Source: Allolobophora icterica
Lineage: Eukaryota; Annelida; Clitellata; Crassiclitellata; Lumbricidae
DNA length: 64,000 nucleotides
Assembly (NCBI GenBank): GCA_963556255.1
Contig: OY744609.1
Coordinates: forward strand, 26,044,358-26,108,357
Reading direction: 5' to 3'
Part shown: positions 35,740-46,770 of the stretch, one piece after another
Position numbering within the stretch: position 1 is the first letter of the stretch
How the letters are laid out: every line of letters begins with the position of its first letter
Translations under genes and position numbers: made by a program
Notes under the pieces: model-generated
Told to the model about the DNA's origin: nothing
The model's database searches: none
What the model saw: the letters and a program-made list of their open reading frames with translations, nothing else

Positions 35740-36165
35740 TCCCCCAAAGTCCGTCTCACACCTCGCCTTGGTGGTGGGGGGCGTAACAGCCGAGTAGGGG
35801 ATTGCCTGCTGAGGCTATGCCATCAGTGGTGAAGGTTTCTGAAGTACCACCTTGGGCGCTACGCGAGGTGGAAAGGCTCAGCAGGAACCCTGAAACAGCT
35901 GGCTAACGTGAGCGGCGTAGAAGGCCACTACTCAAACCGCGAGGAAGGCAACGGGAAACCACCTCGGCTATTTCCCAAGACATGATATGGACAAATCAAG
36001 TGCAACCCTAACTGACGTTCGTCATCAAGCGAAGTCCTCACAAACCGAACAGGATGGAGGAGGTCGGAGGGGAACACGAGGTCGTCAATGTCACAAACCT
36101 GCTCAACAGCAGAAGACTGAGAAAGAAAGCTATAATATAAAATTCCATATCATTGAAGATCTTTG
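35740..36165 (+). repeat. Possible LINE 5' region
   Basis: A GC-rich block with GAGGAAGGCAACGGGAAACC and CACCTCGGCTATTTCCCAAG resembles 5' leaders of LINEs in marine invertebrates. It contrasts with AT-rich flanks and ends at a (GTAT)n tract. No endonuclease frame follows. Confidence 0.35.
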
Positions 36166-36183
36166 GTATTCATGCTTGTAAGC

Positions 36184-36195
36184 ATGTATGTATTG

Positions 36196-36227
<32 letters not shown>

Positions 36228-36341
36228 TGTATGTATGTATGTATGTATGTATGTATGTATGTATGTATGTATGTATGTATGTATGTATGTATGTATGTAT
36301 GTATGTATGTATGTATGTATATATGTATATATGTATATATG

Positions 36342-36375
<34 letters not shown>

Positions 36376-36406
36376 TGTATGTATGTATGTATGTACTTAT
36401 ATGTAA

Positions 36407-36437
<31 letters not shown>

Positions 36438-36476
36438 TGTATGTATGTATGTATGTATGTATGTATGCCTGTACGA
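36184..36476. repeat. (GTAT)n microsatellite
   Basis: About 290 bp of GTAT with ATAT interruptions near 36319-36350 and 36395-36408. It generates Cys/Met/Tyr/Val frames on + and Thr/Tyr/Ile/His frames on - that are not genes. Confidence 0.97.
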
Positions 36477-36539
36477 CTTGTACGTGTGTATGTATACAAC
36501 TACAACTTGTATGAACACAAGCCTGTATGATATGTATGA

Positions 36540-37264
36540 ATGTATCTAAATATCAAGACAAAATATAATGCCTTTTCAGTACCTCCGTGGCCCTGTGTAA
36601 AATTTAAAGAGCACTGGATGAATTAGATGACTGCAAAATTGAGTGAATGAACCGTATGAACGAATTAATCAATTGTAATTAATTATAACACTCAGAAACA
36701 TAGATTAGGCCTAGGCTATTGCAGCAGATAGCCTAAATTAAACGTCTGCCAATGGCCAACATACAAGTTTATACTCGTAAGCGTAATAGGAATTAAGTAT
36801 CAAATTCGTGATTTTATCTGGTCTAAAGCTGGTAATTCAAATGCTAGCCTAATTGTCTAAGCAACGATATATGGGTAAAATCTCATTCCGGGTCAAATTC
36901 CGACTGGACGTTAAGCAATCAAAAATCAAGATAATGCATTTTGAGATGGCAGATAAAGATTAATAGATGAGAAAAAAGTAAGGTGCACGACTTTTGCCTG
37001 TTTCACAGTTTTTAGTAAGCATATACATAAAATTTTAAGAGAATTTTGAATAAAACTCCCTAATCTATTTTTCTTTCGCGAACGGGCTATTTGCCACATG
37101 AAGTAACTTACTTACTTTTACACGTGCTATAAAACTTTGTCCTTCTTTGTACTCATGTTTACGTTGGTGAATCGAGCAGGTGTTTAAAACGGAACACCTG
37201 TGGAATTTTTGTTATCGTATTTGAATGCTCAGAATTTTCACAGTCGATAGAAACGATTCAACTG
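36540..37264. promoter_or_regulatory. Upstream region of reticulon
   Basis: Intergenic AT-rich sequence ahead of the reticulon ATG at 37265. No TATA box or CpG cluster stands out. The 5' UTR probably starts within the last 200 bp, but this is not demonstrated. Confidence 0.3.
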
Positions 37265-40200
37265 ATGGCGGATTCAAACCCGGAACTGTCGGATAATCAG
37301 CATTCGGACAACGATTTTGAGAAGGTTGCGTTTCCCAGCGAGGAGGAAACTGTTGAGGCAGATAAGTCAGCCTCTGTGGTGGGACCTGGATCGTCTGCTG
37401 CTGCTGACCGCGAAATTTCAGAGGGTGATCAGGAACAGGGTACGCGGATGAGAAAGTCAGTGCTCGACGCGAAACAGGGCGATCAGGAACAGCCAGAGAC
37501 GAAATGTAAGCCTTGATTTTACTGTTGGACAATGTCATGTTTAGATGCGATGCGTTCTGGGTACTTGTATGCATTTATATGATTTATATGGTGCTATTTT
37601 GGTAACTCTCAAAGGAGCTGAAACATGGCTGAATGTCAGATCTAAAGGTGCTTCAAAAGTAATCTAATCTAATTATATAGCGCTGAACATTATCATGATA
37701 CGCAAGGCATTTATCAATGTTCACAAAGTCCTACATCTAACATCTTAACCAACTGACCTATATATCTGTTTCATACTGCACTTGATCAATGGATACTGTG
37801 ATTGCAATGTCACTCTAATGGACTGATGGACTGATGTCTTTGACATTATGATAATGATGCAGTAGAGGTCATTAGAGTATATTAAATTAGATGCTCTTCA
37901 AATGATAATGTAAAATACCGTAATGCATAATTTTAGTTTAATTAATTTACATTATTCACAGACTCACTCTTTGAGATGAATGCATAATTTTTGTTTAGGC
38001 TGCTGGGCAACAGCCATTGACCCAAGAGGTAGGCACTCATTTGTTTAGCTTTAGTTAATTTACTCTCTGCTTGTTTATTAATTAATCTGTTCTTTATCAT
38101 GTCTTTTTTATCATTTCAATATTTAATTGGTTAATTGAATGTGTCATTGGAGTTTTGATTAATTAAGTAGAAATGATTTGTTTCTTGACTTTAGTGACAT
38201 TTGTTCATTCATTGCTGGCTGGCTGGCAGATCATTCCTTCTGTCACTTCTTCACTTCACTCCCTCATTTCTACACTCACTCAGTCACATACTGACTCACT
38301 GCCTCACACACTTGATTCATCAACTTCAACACCAACTCACGATTGGTTGAGTGACTGACTCACTGATGATTGGATTGATAGGCGTTATTTGTGTGGGTAC
38401 GAGGGGTACCCGTACCCCCACTTTTTGTACTGGGGGTACCGTGCGACTCATAGACGCTCTCCACTTTTTGAACAGTGCATGCCAATCAGTATTTTATTAT
38501 TGTGCTTTCCCAGAGATCGAAGTCTCCACCTTGCTTCGTGTATGTAAGAAATTGGTACCCCCACTTTTAGACCAAAGTTACGCCTCTGATTAAGTATTTA
38601 TTTATTTCTATTGTTGATTGAATATTTCTATTGTTGATTGATTAGATTATGCTGAATTTGTTGATTGTTGTAGTCCAAGATCTGATCTACTGGCGCAATG
38701 TCAAATGGACGATTTTAGTCTTTGCTGGCAGTATTCTGATTCTCATATCATTGGCTTGCTTTTCTCTACTCAGCCTGATCTCATATGCATCACTTTTTGT
38801 TCTCACTTTCGCTTTTGCCTATCGGCTATACGGAAATGTTGTCGCCTATTTTAAGAAATCGAAAGACGCACATCCACTCAAGTAAGCTGATGAGGTTTTT
38901 TCATGACGGTTGGAGTATAATCTTGCTTATTTGGAGATTTCTGTTGTTTTTGCCTTTAACCTCAGTGCTCCAGGTTCAAGTTCAAATAGTACATGTGAAG
39001 TCGAGATTAAGCATTGCAGAAGAAGATGATTATCAGACCCTTAAATGCCTCTTTAACTCTGTCATTTGCCCACTTTAAACAGGATAGCAATCTCTTATGT
39101 ATGTAAGTTCTGATGTCTTATGAACTTTCTAAAAGTAAGGTCAGCTAAGGTCGACGTCAACGACCCTGACAACCACCATAAAAAGTAAATAAATACTGTA
39201 TTTTAAGTAATCTTTTCTTTATCACTTGAGTGAAGGAGTGAGCGCCTCTGATAAGGTTTCATGAAGAGGTGCTATATAAATCTGTGCTTACATTACATTA
39301 CCAGGGTTGTGTAAATTTTGGTGTAATATGCACCATGGTTGGGATTCTCGGGGGATTCTGAGCAGGTAGCCTAATCAACTACCCAAAAACACTTGGGCTG
39401 CTGTAATTATAATATATTGCAAATGGATTGGCGTAAATCAAAGTTATTGATCAGTGGCTTGTGGCTCTGCTCTACGAGGACTAAATACTGTGGTTAATTA
39501 CAGCTGGATCTGAGATCCAGCACCTCGGATTTGAAATCCGCCACCAGAACTATGAAATCCTAGCAGAGGAGACCCTTCACCTAAATGCGTTGTTTGTTAC
39601 AATAATCAATCACAACATAGGCAGGCATCTTATTTCACACATTTTATGTTGTATTTAAATTGCAAATAGCCTATGAATATCAGTTTTAGATTTGCCAGAT
39701 AGGTTTATGCTTTAGGTCTGTAAAAATTCAGAGATCCGCAACCTCTGGATGAGCAATTTAGCCACTGACTAAATGCAAGAATCTAATTAAGACCTGCTTG
39801 GCCTGTTACATCCGGCAGGCATTGTCTTCTATTGATCTGAACCATTCATGCAGACGTGACATCTCATTAGTGATGCAAGAAAAGAGTTGAGCAGTGACCC
39901 TACCCACAACGCCATGGTATCTGTCAGCCAACGAGTGCATATGGCAGCACACTAATACTGTATATATTGACTTCTAGAGGCTGATAAATTTGACATTCTG
40001 TAGATTTCGCAGATAGGTATAAAAATTGTCTCCAGCAACCCAACGGCTCCAACTCCATGGCTTTACAGGTAACTGACAATTGCCCATTTTGAAGCCGTGA
40101 GCCTCTGGTTAATTAAGAAACCTTAATGCTTTTCCAGCCTGGTTTCAGATGAATGCCTTCACGGTCCTTGTGCCACTCTATACTGGCCAGGCTTCAGGCA

Positions 40201-43200
40201 CTAATTAGCCTAATTACATAACAGCTCTATCATTTGCCCTATCAGTAGCAGAAGAGCAATCCCTTACACAGTTATTTTTGATCTGTCATTTGTCCTATAA
40301 ATAGAAGTGGAACAGCAGTAACGTGAGCTATGCCCTACAGATAGCTATGGAGATGAATTGTTGAGGAGTTCATTTTCTTGCCCTCTCTGACAGTGTGTTC
40401 TTCTCTCTGTACTCCTATTATAGTTGAGTTTGCTAAGGGCATAGGCTGATAAAAAATTACTGTGTTTACAACCCTTGAGAAAAATGTTGAATTGCTCTTG
40501 CCAGGTTTCCAAATTAGCATAAAACTGATTGAGACTCGAGAGGATCATTGTTTTGTTGGATTTAATGAGGCACTTGTATCAGTGAGGCACACAGATTGAT
40601 CGCATAGCCAGATACATACTTGCATAAGTGCATACCTGTGTGTATTGATTCCATGCGATCAACCCAGGATTCAAAGCCAGGTCAGAAAGGTGATAGAATA
40701 AGAGAGAAGAGGATGAGGAATAAGAAAATGGTTAATATGATGAAGTAGGAGGAAAAAGGGAAAGAGCTGAATTACAGGTATATTGTTTCAAAACAAGTCT
40801 GCAAGAACTAGGTTGTTTGGACAGTTTCCAACAAATATCACAACATATCAACAAATATCATATCATTCAAACAAACCATGTTGGCATCTTGGGGGTTAAG
40901 TGAGTCAGGAGACAGTGTGCTTAGTACAGAGGAGAAATGCTGACACACCAAATGGGTCGTAACATAAGCTTACTAACGTTATAGATCTTGCTGCTCTTAG
41001 GAGTGTCACGAATGAGGTTTTTGATTTATAATATACTTAGTTAACATCTGTCACATTGCATTGTTGTGTAAGCAACAGATGTTCATTGATATTTGGCTTC
41101 TCGACAGCGTTTGTCATCAGTTCATCTAGTGCACTTAATGGATCATTTTGCTCAGCCAAGCTTCTTTCTGGTTCATGTATTAGCGCTTTAGCAGTTTATG
41201 CATGTTCATGTATTAATATATTGCCAATTATTTCTAAGTGATAAAACGTTGCTTGGCGCTGTTCAGTTAACTGTGTGATGTGATAATATTTTAGTCTCTT
41301 GGTTAGAGTATCATCTCACCCCAAAGGTTAACTGTGTGATGTGATGTAGTCTCTCTTGGTTAGAGTAGCATCTCACCCCAAAAGTTACCTGTGTGATGTG
41401 ATATACAGTCTGTTTGTTAGAGTATCATCGAGCCCCAGAAGTCGGAGATGACCGTCTAATCAATGAATAGACTAACCAAAAGTCACTGTTTTTCATTACA
41501 AACTGAATTCCAAGATGTTTTCCACGAGTGTTCCTAGTGAACTCGGCTCTTAATTAGTATCTCGGCCATATATGAATTAAATGTATGCGCAAATTAAATA
41601 TATGGGAGAATATATCTGAGAAATCAAATTTGTGGACGCGTTGACATTGTCCTAATAACTTAAGCAGAGGAATTAAGCTTAAGTCGTAGAAAGATTCAGA
41701 GGCTTGTTACTGGCCATTAAAGACCAAGTATTTGGTGAAATCGGCCCGTGCTAGTTTAGAATTTATAATGATTTTTTTGTATTTCTTCACAGACTGCCTA
41801 CCTAACTGCCTTTGAAATTTTTCTCTGTACACTGCAGACTCCTGATTAGTAATGTTTTTCTATTGACAGTAAGTACCTGGAGAAGGAAATATCCATTCCG
41901 CCGGAGAGCGTTCACAAGTTTTCTGATCAGATGGTGAAAAACATTACGAGAGTTGTTGATGATGTTCGTAGGTTGTTTCTTGTTGAAAGATTCGTCGATT
42001 CCATAAAAGTAAGTAAGATCATTGAGGTCTAATGTTGATTGCATCAAAGTAAGTAAGATCATTAACGTTTGCATTAAAGTACTGATATGTGTGATGAAAA
42101 ATTGTTCCATTATCATAACCATCATTGTCATTATCAGGGATGTTTATGGTGAAGCTCATGAAGTATATTGTTGGTTGTTATTGATTTAGGGAATTATTTG
42201 GTGGTACGGCTGGGTAGGTAGGGTAAGGGGACGATGACAATGATGACATTGGTGGTTGGTGTGATAACAATACTGATGATAAATGGAAGAGTTGATTAAT
42301 CTTTTCTATATTAAATAACTGAAAGTAATTCTTTGTGTTTTTTTTGTAATTTCTAGTTTGCTCTTCTGCTGTGGCTTATGACGTTCATTGGATCTTGGAT
42401 CAGCGGAATTACGCTTGTAATAATCGGTCTGTTATCTGTGTTTCAGAGGGAATACAGGTTACCAGTAATGGCAAATTTAAAATTTAGTTAAAATTTTAAA
42501 CCTGTAAAACTTCTAACGTTAGTGTGCACTGTTGCTGTGGCAATGATTAACCATTGCTCGCTTGTAAATAACAATTTTAAAAGTCACTGAGAAGTTTACA
42601 AATGCGGGGTGTAAAGCCGTAGAAGAACAAGAGCAATGTCTGCATTAATGTCTGTGTGTCTGTAAGTATGTGTATATGTATTTACTTATATGTACACACT
42701 TATGTATATGTATGTATGCATGTATTTATATGGGTGGGTAATGGTATATATGTAAGTGAATATGTTCACATTTGGAATGGCCTTTCTCCTGCAACTCGCT
42801 CTAGGATCCTCAGAAATTTAGAAATACAATACAGAACAATTTATATGTGTTAGAACCTATTGAAGGCACTTCTTGCTGGTCCCTATGGTGAATAATTCTA
42901 TGAGGACAAAGGGTTGATCTAGAGATGAATGACGCTGAAATAACAGGAAGCCAAAGATATGTAGAGTTGTGATTGCAACATCACTTATTCTTATGAAGTT
43001 TTCAACTGGGCTGTTGACAAGTTGAACTGGTTTAAAACTTTTAATAAAATCAGGTGTGTTTCTGTTCAAAGGTGTCGTTTTCATCTTCACAGCTCCAAAG
43101 TTTTACAGTCTTTATCAGGTTTGTCAAGCTTTAGCACATCCTCAGTTGATTTGGTTATGTGTTAGGAATTAGAATTAATTACATGATTCAGGATGTTTCG

Positions 43201-44781
43201 TTTGGAATTATATGGGAATTTCTCAGAAAGTTCCAGGGCATATTTTAACTGTATAACTAGTGGGACAAATGTCCCAGTAGTCTTAGGATTTGTCCCAGTA
43301 GTCAGGCTGATTTGTCCCAGGCAATGTATGTATAAAGTATAATTAGTGGGACAAATGTTGGAAGAATAATTTTAAGATTTGTCCCAGAAAAAAGGTGATG
43401 ACTAAAAAAAAGGTCATCAACTTTTTTGGGAGATGAATTCCTGAAAAAGTCAAAAAGTTTGTGGAGATGAATTCCTACAAAAGTTCTTCGACTGATTTTG
43501 TCCCAGTAGTAAAAATTTCTTAAAATATGCACTGGAAAGTTCAGTGTAAGATAGGTGGCCCATTAAGAATGAGTCAATGAATTTAGAGTATGTACATATG
43601 TATGCAGGCATTTTCATAGCACATATTAAGAACATATCAAAACTATTTTGCTAGCTCAACTTGTAGTAGCTTTATAATTTATTAGTTGGGCTGCGAATTT
43701 TAACGATTATTTAATAATCAATCGTAAAAAATTTGAATTGATTAATTTTGGCTTGTACGATTAATTTTCTTACTTATTTCATGATATTAGCAGCCTTTTC
43801 CAGAGTAACCAGTATGGTGAACAACGATAATGTGAAACGTTTGAGTGGAAAATTAAGTGATCATTTTGCATTTAAGGTAAATGCAGATGGAAAAGTCAAA
43901 GATTGCTACAAAATTAGCTGTCTTCCTTGCAATAAACTGTTTGCTTATAATGAAAGAAATTAGTAACTGACTCAGTGACTACATTTTTAACAGTTTTTCA
44001 TGCTTTATGTAACATATACTAAATTAATCACAATCAATTAATCGAAGTTAAATTTAGGAGATTAATCGAGTTTTAATCAGTATCAGCCCTACTTATTAGG
44101 TATTATTGAATTGGATTCTTCTGTAGCTGTCACCTTGTTTAATTTCTTTTGTACTTTTTTTGTGCAGAAGCAAATTGACGAGTTTCTTGCATTGGCCAAT
44201 GCCAAATTGGAGACACTGTTAAAAGCGTAAGTTTTTGCTTACAGATTAATTAAATTCTAATTATAATTGTTATTATTATTAATACTACTACTACTACTAC
44301 TACTACTAATAATAATAATAATAATATTTATACAATTTCACTTGAGGTAAAACTGATTCCTCAGGCTTGAAAAACTGTCTGGAGAAACTAACAAACATAT
44401 ATATATAGCTGTTGTTAGTTTACTAGGCTCTACTGTGAAGAGGAGCATCATGCAGTTTCAAAAATGTGTACCTTGCAAGAAAATCTGTTGCTCTCCATTT
44501 ATCCATCTCTTTCCTCTTTCTTCTCCCTTAACTATCTTTTTCACTAGCCCTGAAAGTTATTGCCAAAGATGCTCAAATGTTTGCCATACAATGCCGCTGC
44601 CAGACATTTTATGCACAACAAATGTACATAACTATTTCAATTTAGATTATTTTTTACAAATTATTTTGATCTATATAGCTCTTCTGTAGAGACTTTTTGT
44701 GTAACACAGATTATAAATGTGATTTTGTTATTTTCTGTTTGAAGAGTTCAAGAAAAAGTACGAAGAAAGAAGGTGGAATGA
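37265..44781 (+). CDS. RTN: Reticulon (ER membrane-shaping protein)
   Basis: Seven exons: 37265-37505, 38674-38881, 41870-42008, 42357-42426, 43072-43118, 44168-44226 and 44745-44781 (TGA), all GT/AG and in phase. They encode 266 aa. The first exon gives an acidic ~80-residue N-terminus (MADSNPELSDNQHSDND...). The reticulon homology domain follows: DLIYWRNVKWT, a long hydrophobic hairpin (residues ~95-130), the FVDSIK-ending loop, a second hairpin (FALLLWLMTF..GITLVIIG plus the 47-bp exon), then KQIDEFLALANAKLETLLKA. Exons 2-6 are 208, 139, 70, 47 and 59 bp, the lengths I recall for vertebrate RTN genes. The C-terminus RRKKVE is a KKxx-type ER-retrieval signal. Reticulons bend tubular ER membranes. 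Introns hold a MITE, tandem repeats, a LINE tail and two hAT elements. AATAAA lies at 44831. Confidence 0.95.
38380..38583. mobile_element. MITE-like repeat, copy 2 (related to 2831-3042)
   Basis: AGGCGTTATTT at the left, AAAGTTACGCCT at the right. Interior shares the order of blocks with 2831-3042, including CCCAGAGATCG and CCTTGCTTCGTGTATGTA. Inside reticulon intron 1. Confidence 0.55.
39225..39300 (+). repeat. SINE/LINE 3' tail remnant
   Basis: GAGCGCCTCTGATAAGG...GAAGAGGTGCTATATAAAT is nearly the same stem and tail as the SINE at 34262-34310. Followed by ACATTACATTACC. Confidence 0.6.
39301..41261. other. Reticulon intron 2, nothing coding recognised
   Basis: No exon-like or element-like feature apart from the 3' tail remnant just upstream and the tandem repeats just downstream. 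Confidence 0.5.
41262..41445. repeat. ~62-bp tandem repeat, 3 copies
   Basis: Unit GTTAACTGTGTGATGTGATA..CTTGGTTAGAGTATCATCTC..ACCCCAAAG repeated three times with drift, in reticulon intron 2. Confidence 0.8.
42610..43210 (+). repeat. Reticulon segment duplicated at the ADAM locus
   Basis: From AGAAGAACAAGAGCAATGTC through a LINE 3' fragment (HIWNGLSPATRSRILRN at 42770-42820) and the 47-bp reticulon exon to about 43205 (GATTCAGGATGTTTCG), this segment is clearly homologous to 60965-61655 and, in its first two thirds, to 49075-49490. The copy here lacks ~115 bp of LINE tail relative to the other two. Confidence 0.85.
43234..43534. mobile_element. hAT-like MITE in reticulon intron 5
   Basis: Ends CAGGGCATATTTTAA and its near-inverse TTAAAATATGCACTG, with exact 8-bp duplication GAAAGTTC (43226-43233, 43535-43542). 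The interior repeats TTTGTCCCAGTAGT and GTGGGACAAATG. Confidence 0.88.
43686..44091. mobile_element. hAT-like element with BED-finger remnant in reticulon intron 5
   Basis: Imperfect ends TTGGGCTG/CAGCCCTA and 8-bp duplication TTTATTAG/CTTATTAG (43678-43685, 44092-44099; 7 of 8 identical). Subterminal arms are rich in AATCAATCG/CGATTAATT. The + frame 43748-43963 ends with FKVNADGKVKDCYKISCLPC NKLFAYNERN, the first half of a BED-type zinc finger as found at the N-terminus of hAT transposases, then a stop. An internally deleted derivative. Confidence 0.75.
44280..44325. repeat. (ACT)n/(AAT)n microsatellite
   Basis: Nine ACT triplets followed by six AAT triplets in reticulon intron 6. Confidence 0.9.
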
Positions 44782-44830
44782 TTTCTTTAGTTCTGCCACC
44801 TGTTTATGTCATCATTCATCAAGACGTCTG

Positions 44831-44836
44831 AATAAA
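44831..44836 (+). terminator. Polyadenylation signal of reticulon
   Basis: AATAAA 50 bp after the reticulon stop codon. The short distance suggests a compact 3' UTR; additional downstream sites are possible. Confidence 0.5.
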
Positions 44837-44999
44837 TTTATTTAATGGGATTCTGCTGTTCTCCTTCATCCAGCATTTGCTTTTGCTAAGAGACAGATTT
44901 GCATAGGAACTATATAAAGATGGTTGCTTGGCATTGCTTTGAGTTTGTCCAAGAATGTTATAGTCATGAGGCTGTGGTGCTTGAGCTGTGACGTAAGTA

Positions 45000-45325
45000 T
45001 GGTAGTCAGTGGATACTGCACCTCACCCATCCTACCAACACTGCACCTCTTACCTCCTCATTCAAACCTTAAAATGTTTCTGTTCCTGAAATCATATCCT
45101 GCTTCTCTTCTGTTTTCTTTGTTGCTGCACCAATTTTGCATACAATCCACCATAGGCTATAGCCATCCGCTGCACTGTGCATCCACCTGACCCATAGATC
45201 TGAAACCTGACCTTGCCTACCTTCAGATTTTTTTTTGACTGAACACCTTGTGAATAAGCTGGGCTCCATGATTTAGCTTGCTCTTGATACTGTAGCAATC
45301 TCAGGATTACTATTACAATGATGTC
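45000..45325 (+). repeat. LINE 3' end fragment
   Basis: Decayed C-terminal coding followed by CTTGTGAATAAGCTGGGCTC and GCAATCTCAGGATTACTATT, the same tail family as at 17255, 32697 and 33750. Confidence 0.5.
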
Positions 45326-46339
45326 TATTATGTACAGGGACCATTTGCCTGATCTTTTAAGTTTTTACTGATTCCTGCTTACATTACTTGATACAACCGG
45401 ACAGCACTAATAATCCTAGTTTGCAACTTCTGACGTCTGTGGGAACTTCCAAAATCTGTTAGATCTCAGGAAAGTCAAGTCGGAGTAAAGGCTTCATTGT
45501 TGGCACAATTGGCATTTTATCATTGTTATTTAAGTATTTATGTCGTGCTAATTTTTCTGAATTTACTTCTAAAGTGTAGGTTTCTGGAAAAGTCTTCAGC
45601 TGTTTAACAATTCAGATGAGAGAAAAAGAAAAGGGTCCCGCAAAGCTGTTGGTAGTGATTAAATTGCAGAACAGTGTGCAAAATGGCATGGAAATGGCAC
45701 AAGTGTGTCTTTGGTAGGATGGGACAAACTGCTGGCCAGAGGAAGCGGATTTAAGGTTGCCTTGTGGGGTTAAGTTTACAAGCTGTAAAAAAGTTTCTTG
45801 TTGTCATGGTACTTTAACCACAAAACCATGTTTTGAGGACTTGCATACATGATAAGAATGAATAGTAATAATTCACTGCCGTACCTAGCATTACGAGGCG
45901 AGGTAGTGGTGATGGATCGTTTAAAAGACCTGTAATAAGTGAGCATATACAGTCTTACCTAGCTTGATTTTGTGGTGTTTGGTAATTACGGTGCTGGAAA
46001 TTATAACGGTGATGGATGCAAGTATTTCTGTTGGTAAATTGGTTGAAATCTGTCAGTTATTTTGATTCCTTTGGATGTCAGAATCGCCTGGATGTCTGCA
46101 TTGCATTGCCAGGTGTGGCTGTGTGACACTGACCGTCCTTTAACCTAACGTGTGTGGGTAAAACTTTTGGATTAGGCTACTCATTGTGGTTGACACTAAC
46201 GAAAGACTCGAAAGAAATGTGTTAACCGGTCCATGCGGTCACTTAGCATTGCAGAACTAGACCTACATGACTCGATTTAAAGATTTTTAAATATAAATTC
46301 ATGGGATATACAAGATATGAAGCAGAGTTAAACTGGGTC
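45326..46339. other. Intergenic, nothing recognised
   Basis: No gene or element boundary seen between the LINE tail and the start of duplicated block A. Confidence 0.5.
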
Positions 46340-46770
46340 TACAGTTCCCTATGTGGCGCAGGCTATATCTATATCCCATTGAAAATACCTGCAGTACTGC
46401 ACCCGATACATATGTCCTGCTCATAAGACTTTCGCACCAGTTCATACAACTCCCTCTTAAGATACGCTTTCCATACTTTATCTCATTTCGCTACCCGTCC
46501 ACTCGATTTTGCCACTGCTGCCAATCACAATAGCATCCTCTAACAATTTCAATATCGTTGGAAAAATAGAGACCAATAAACACTGGCGAATCCTAGGAGG
46601 CTACACTTGCCATGACCTCTTCTATTGGGGATCACAAGAGAGTGACATACCCGGAATGGCCCTTCTGAAAGTGAATCCACCAGGCAACACCTGCTCTTTT
46701 TATTTATAGGTCGACCCGCTTTATCAGAATGCAACTGGAGACAAGAGAGCTTAGACTGTAGGACTTAAGT

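Noticed and set aside
36150..36549. Repetitive Tyr/Val/Cys/Met and His/Thr/Tyr/Ile frames on both strands
   Set aside because: Shadows of the (GTAT)n tract.
42427..42490. Extension of reticulon exon 4 into GLLSVF
   Set aside because: It looks like a reticulon segment, but the 70-bp exon ending at 42426 joins the 47-bp exon 43072-43118 in phase, which supplies the equivalent residues (GVVFIFTAPKFY).
43097..43118. Use of the CACAG acceptor for a 26-bp reticulon exon
   Set aside because: In phase, but it would delete seven residues of the hairpin. The acceptor 21 bp upstream gives 47 bp, the conserved length.
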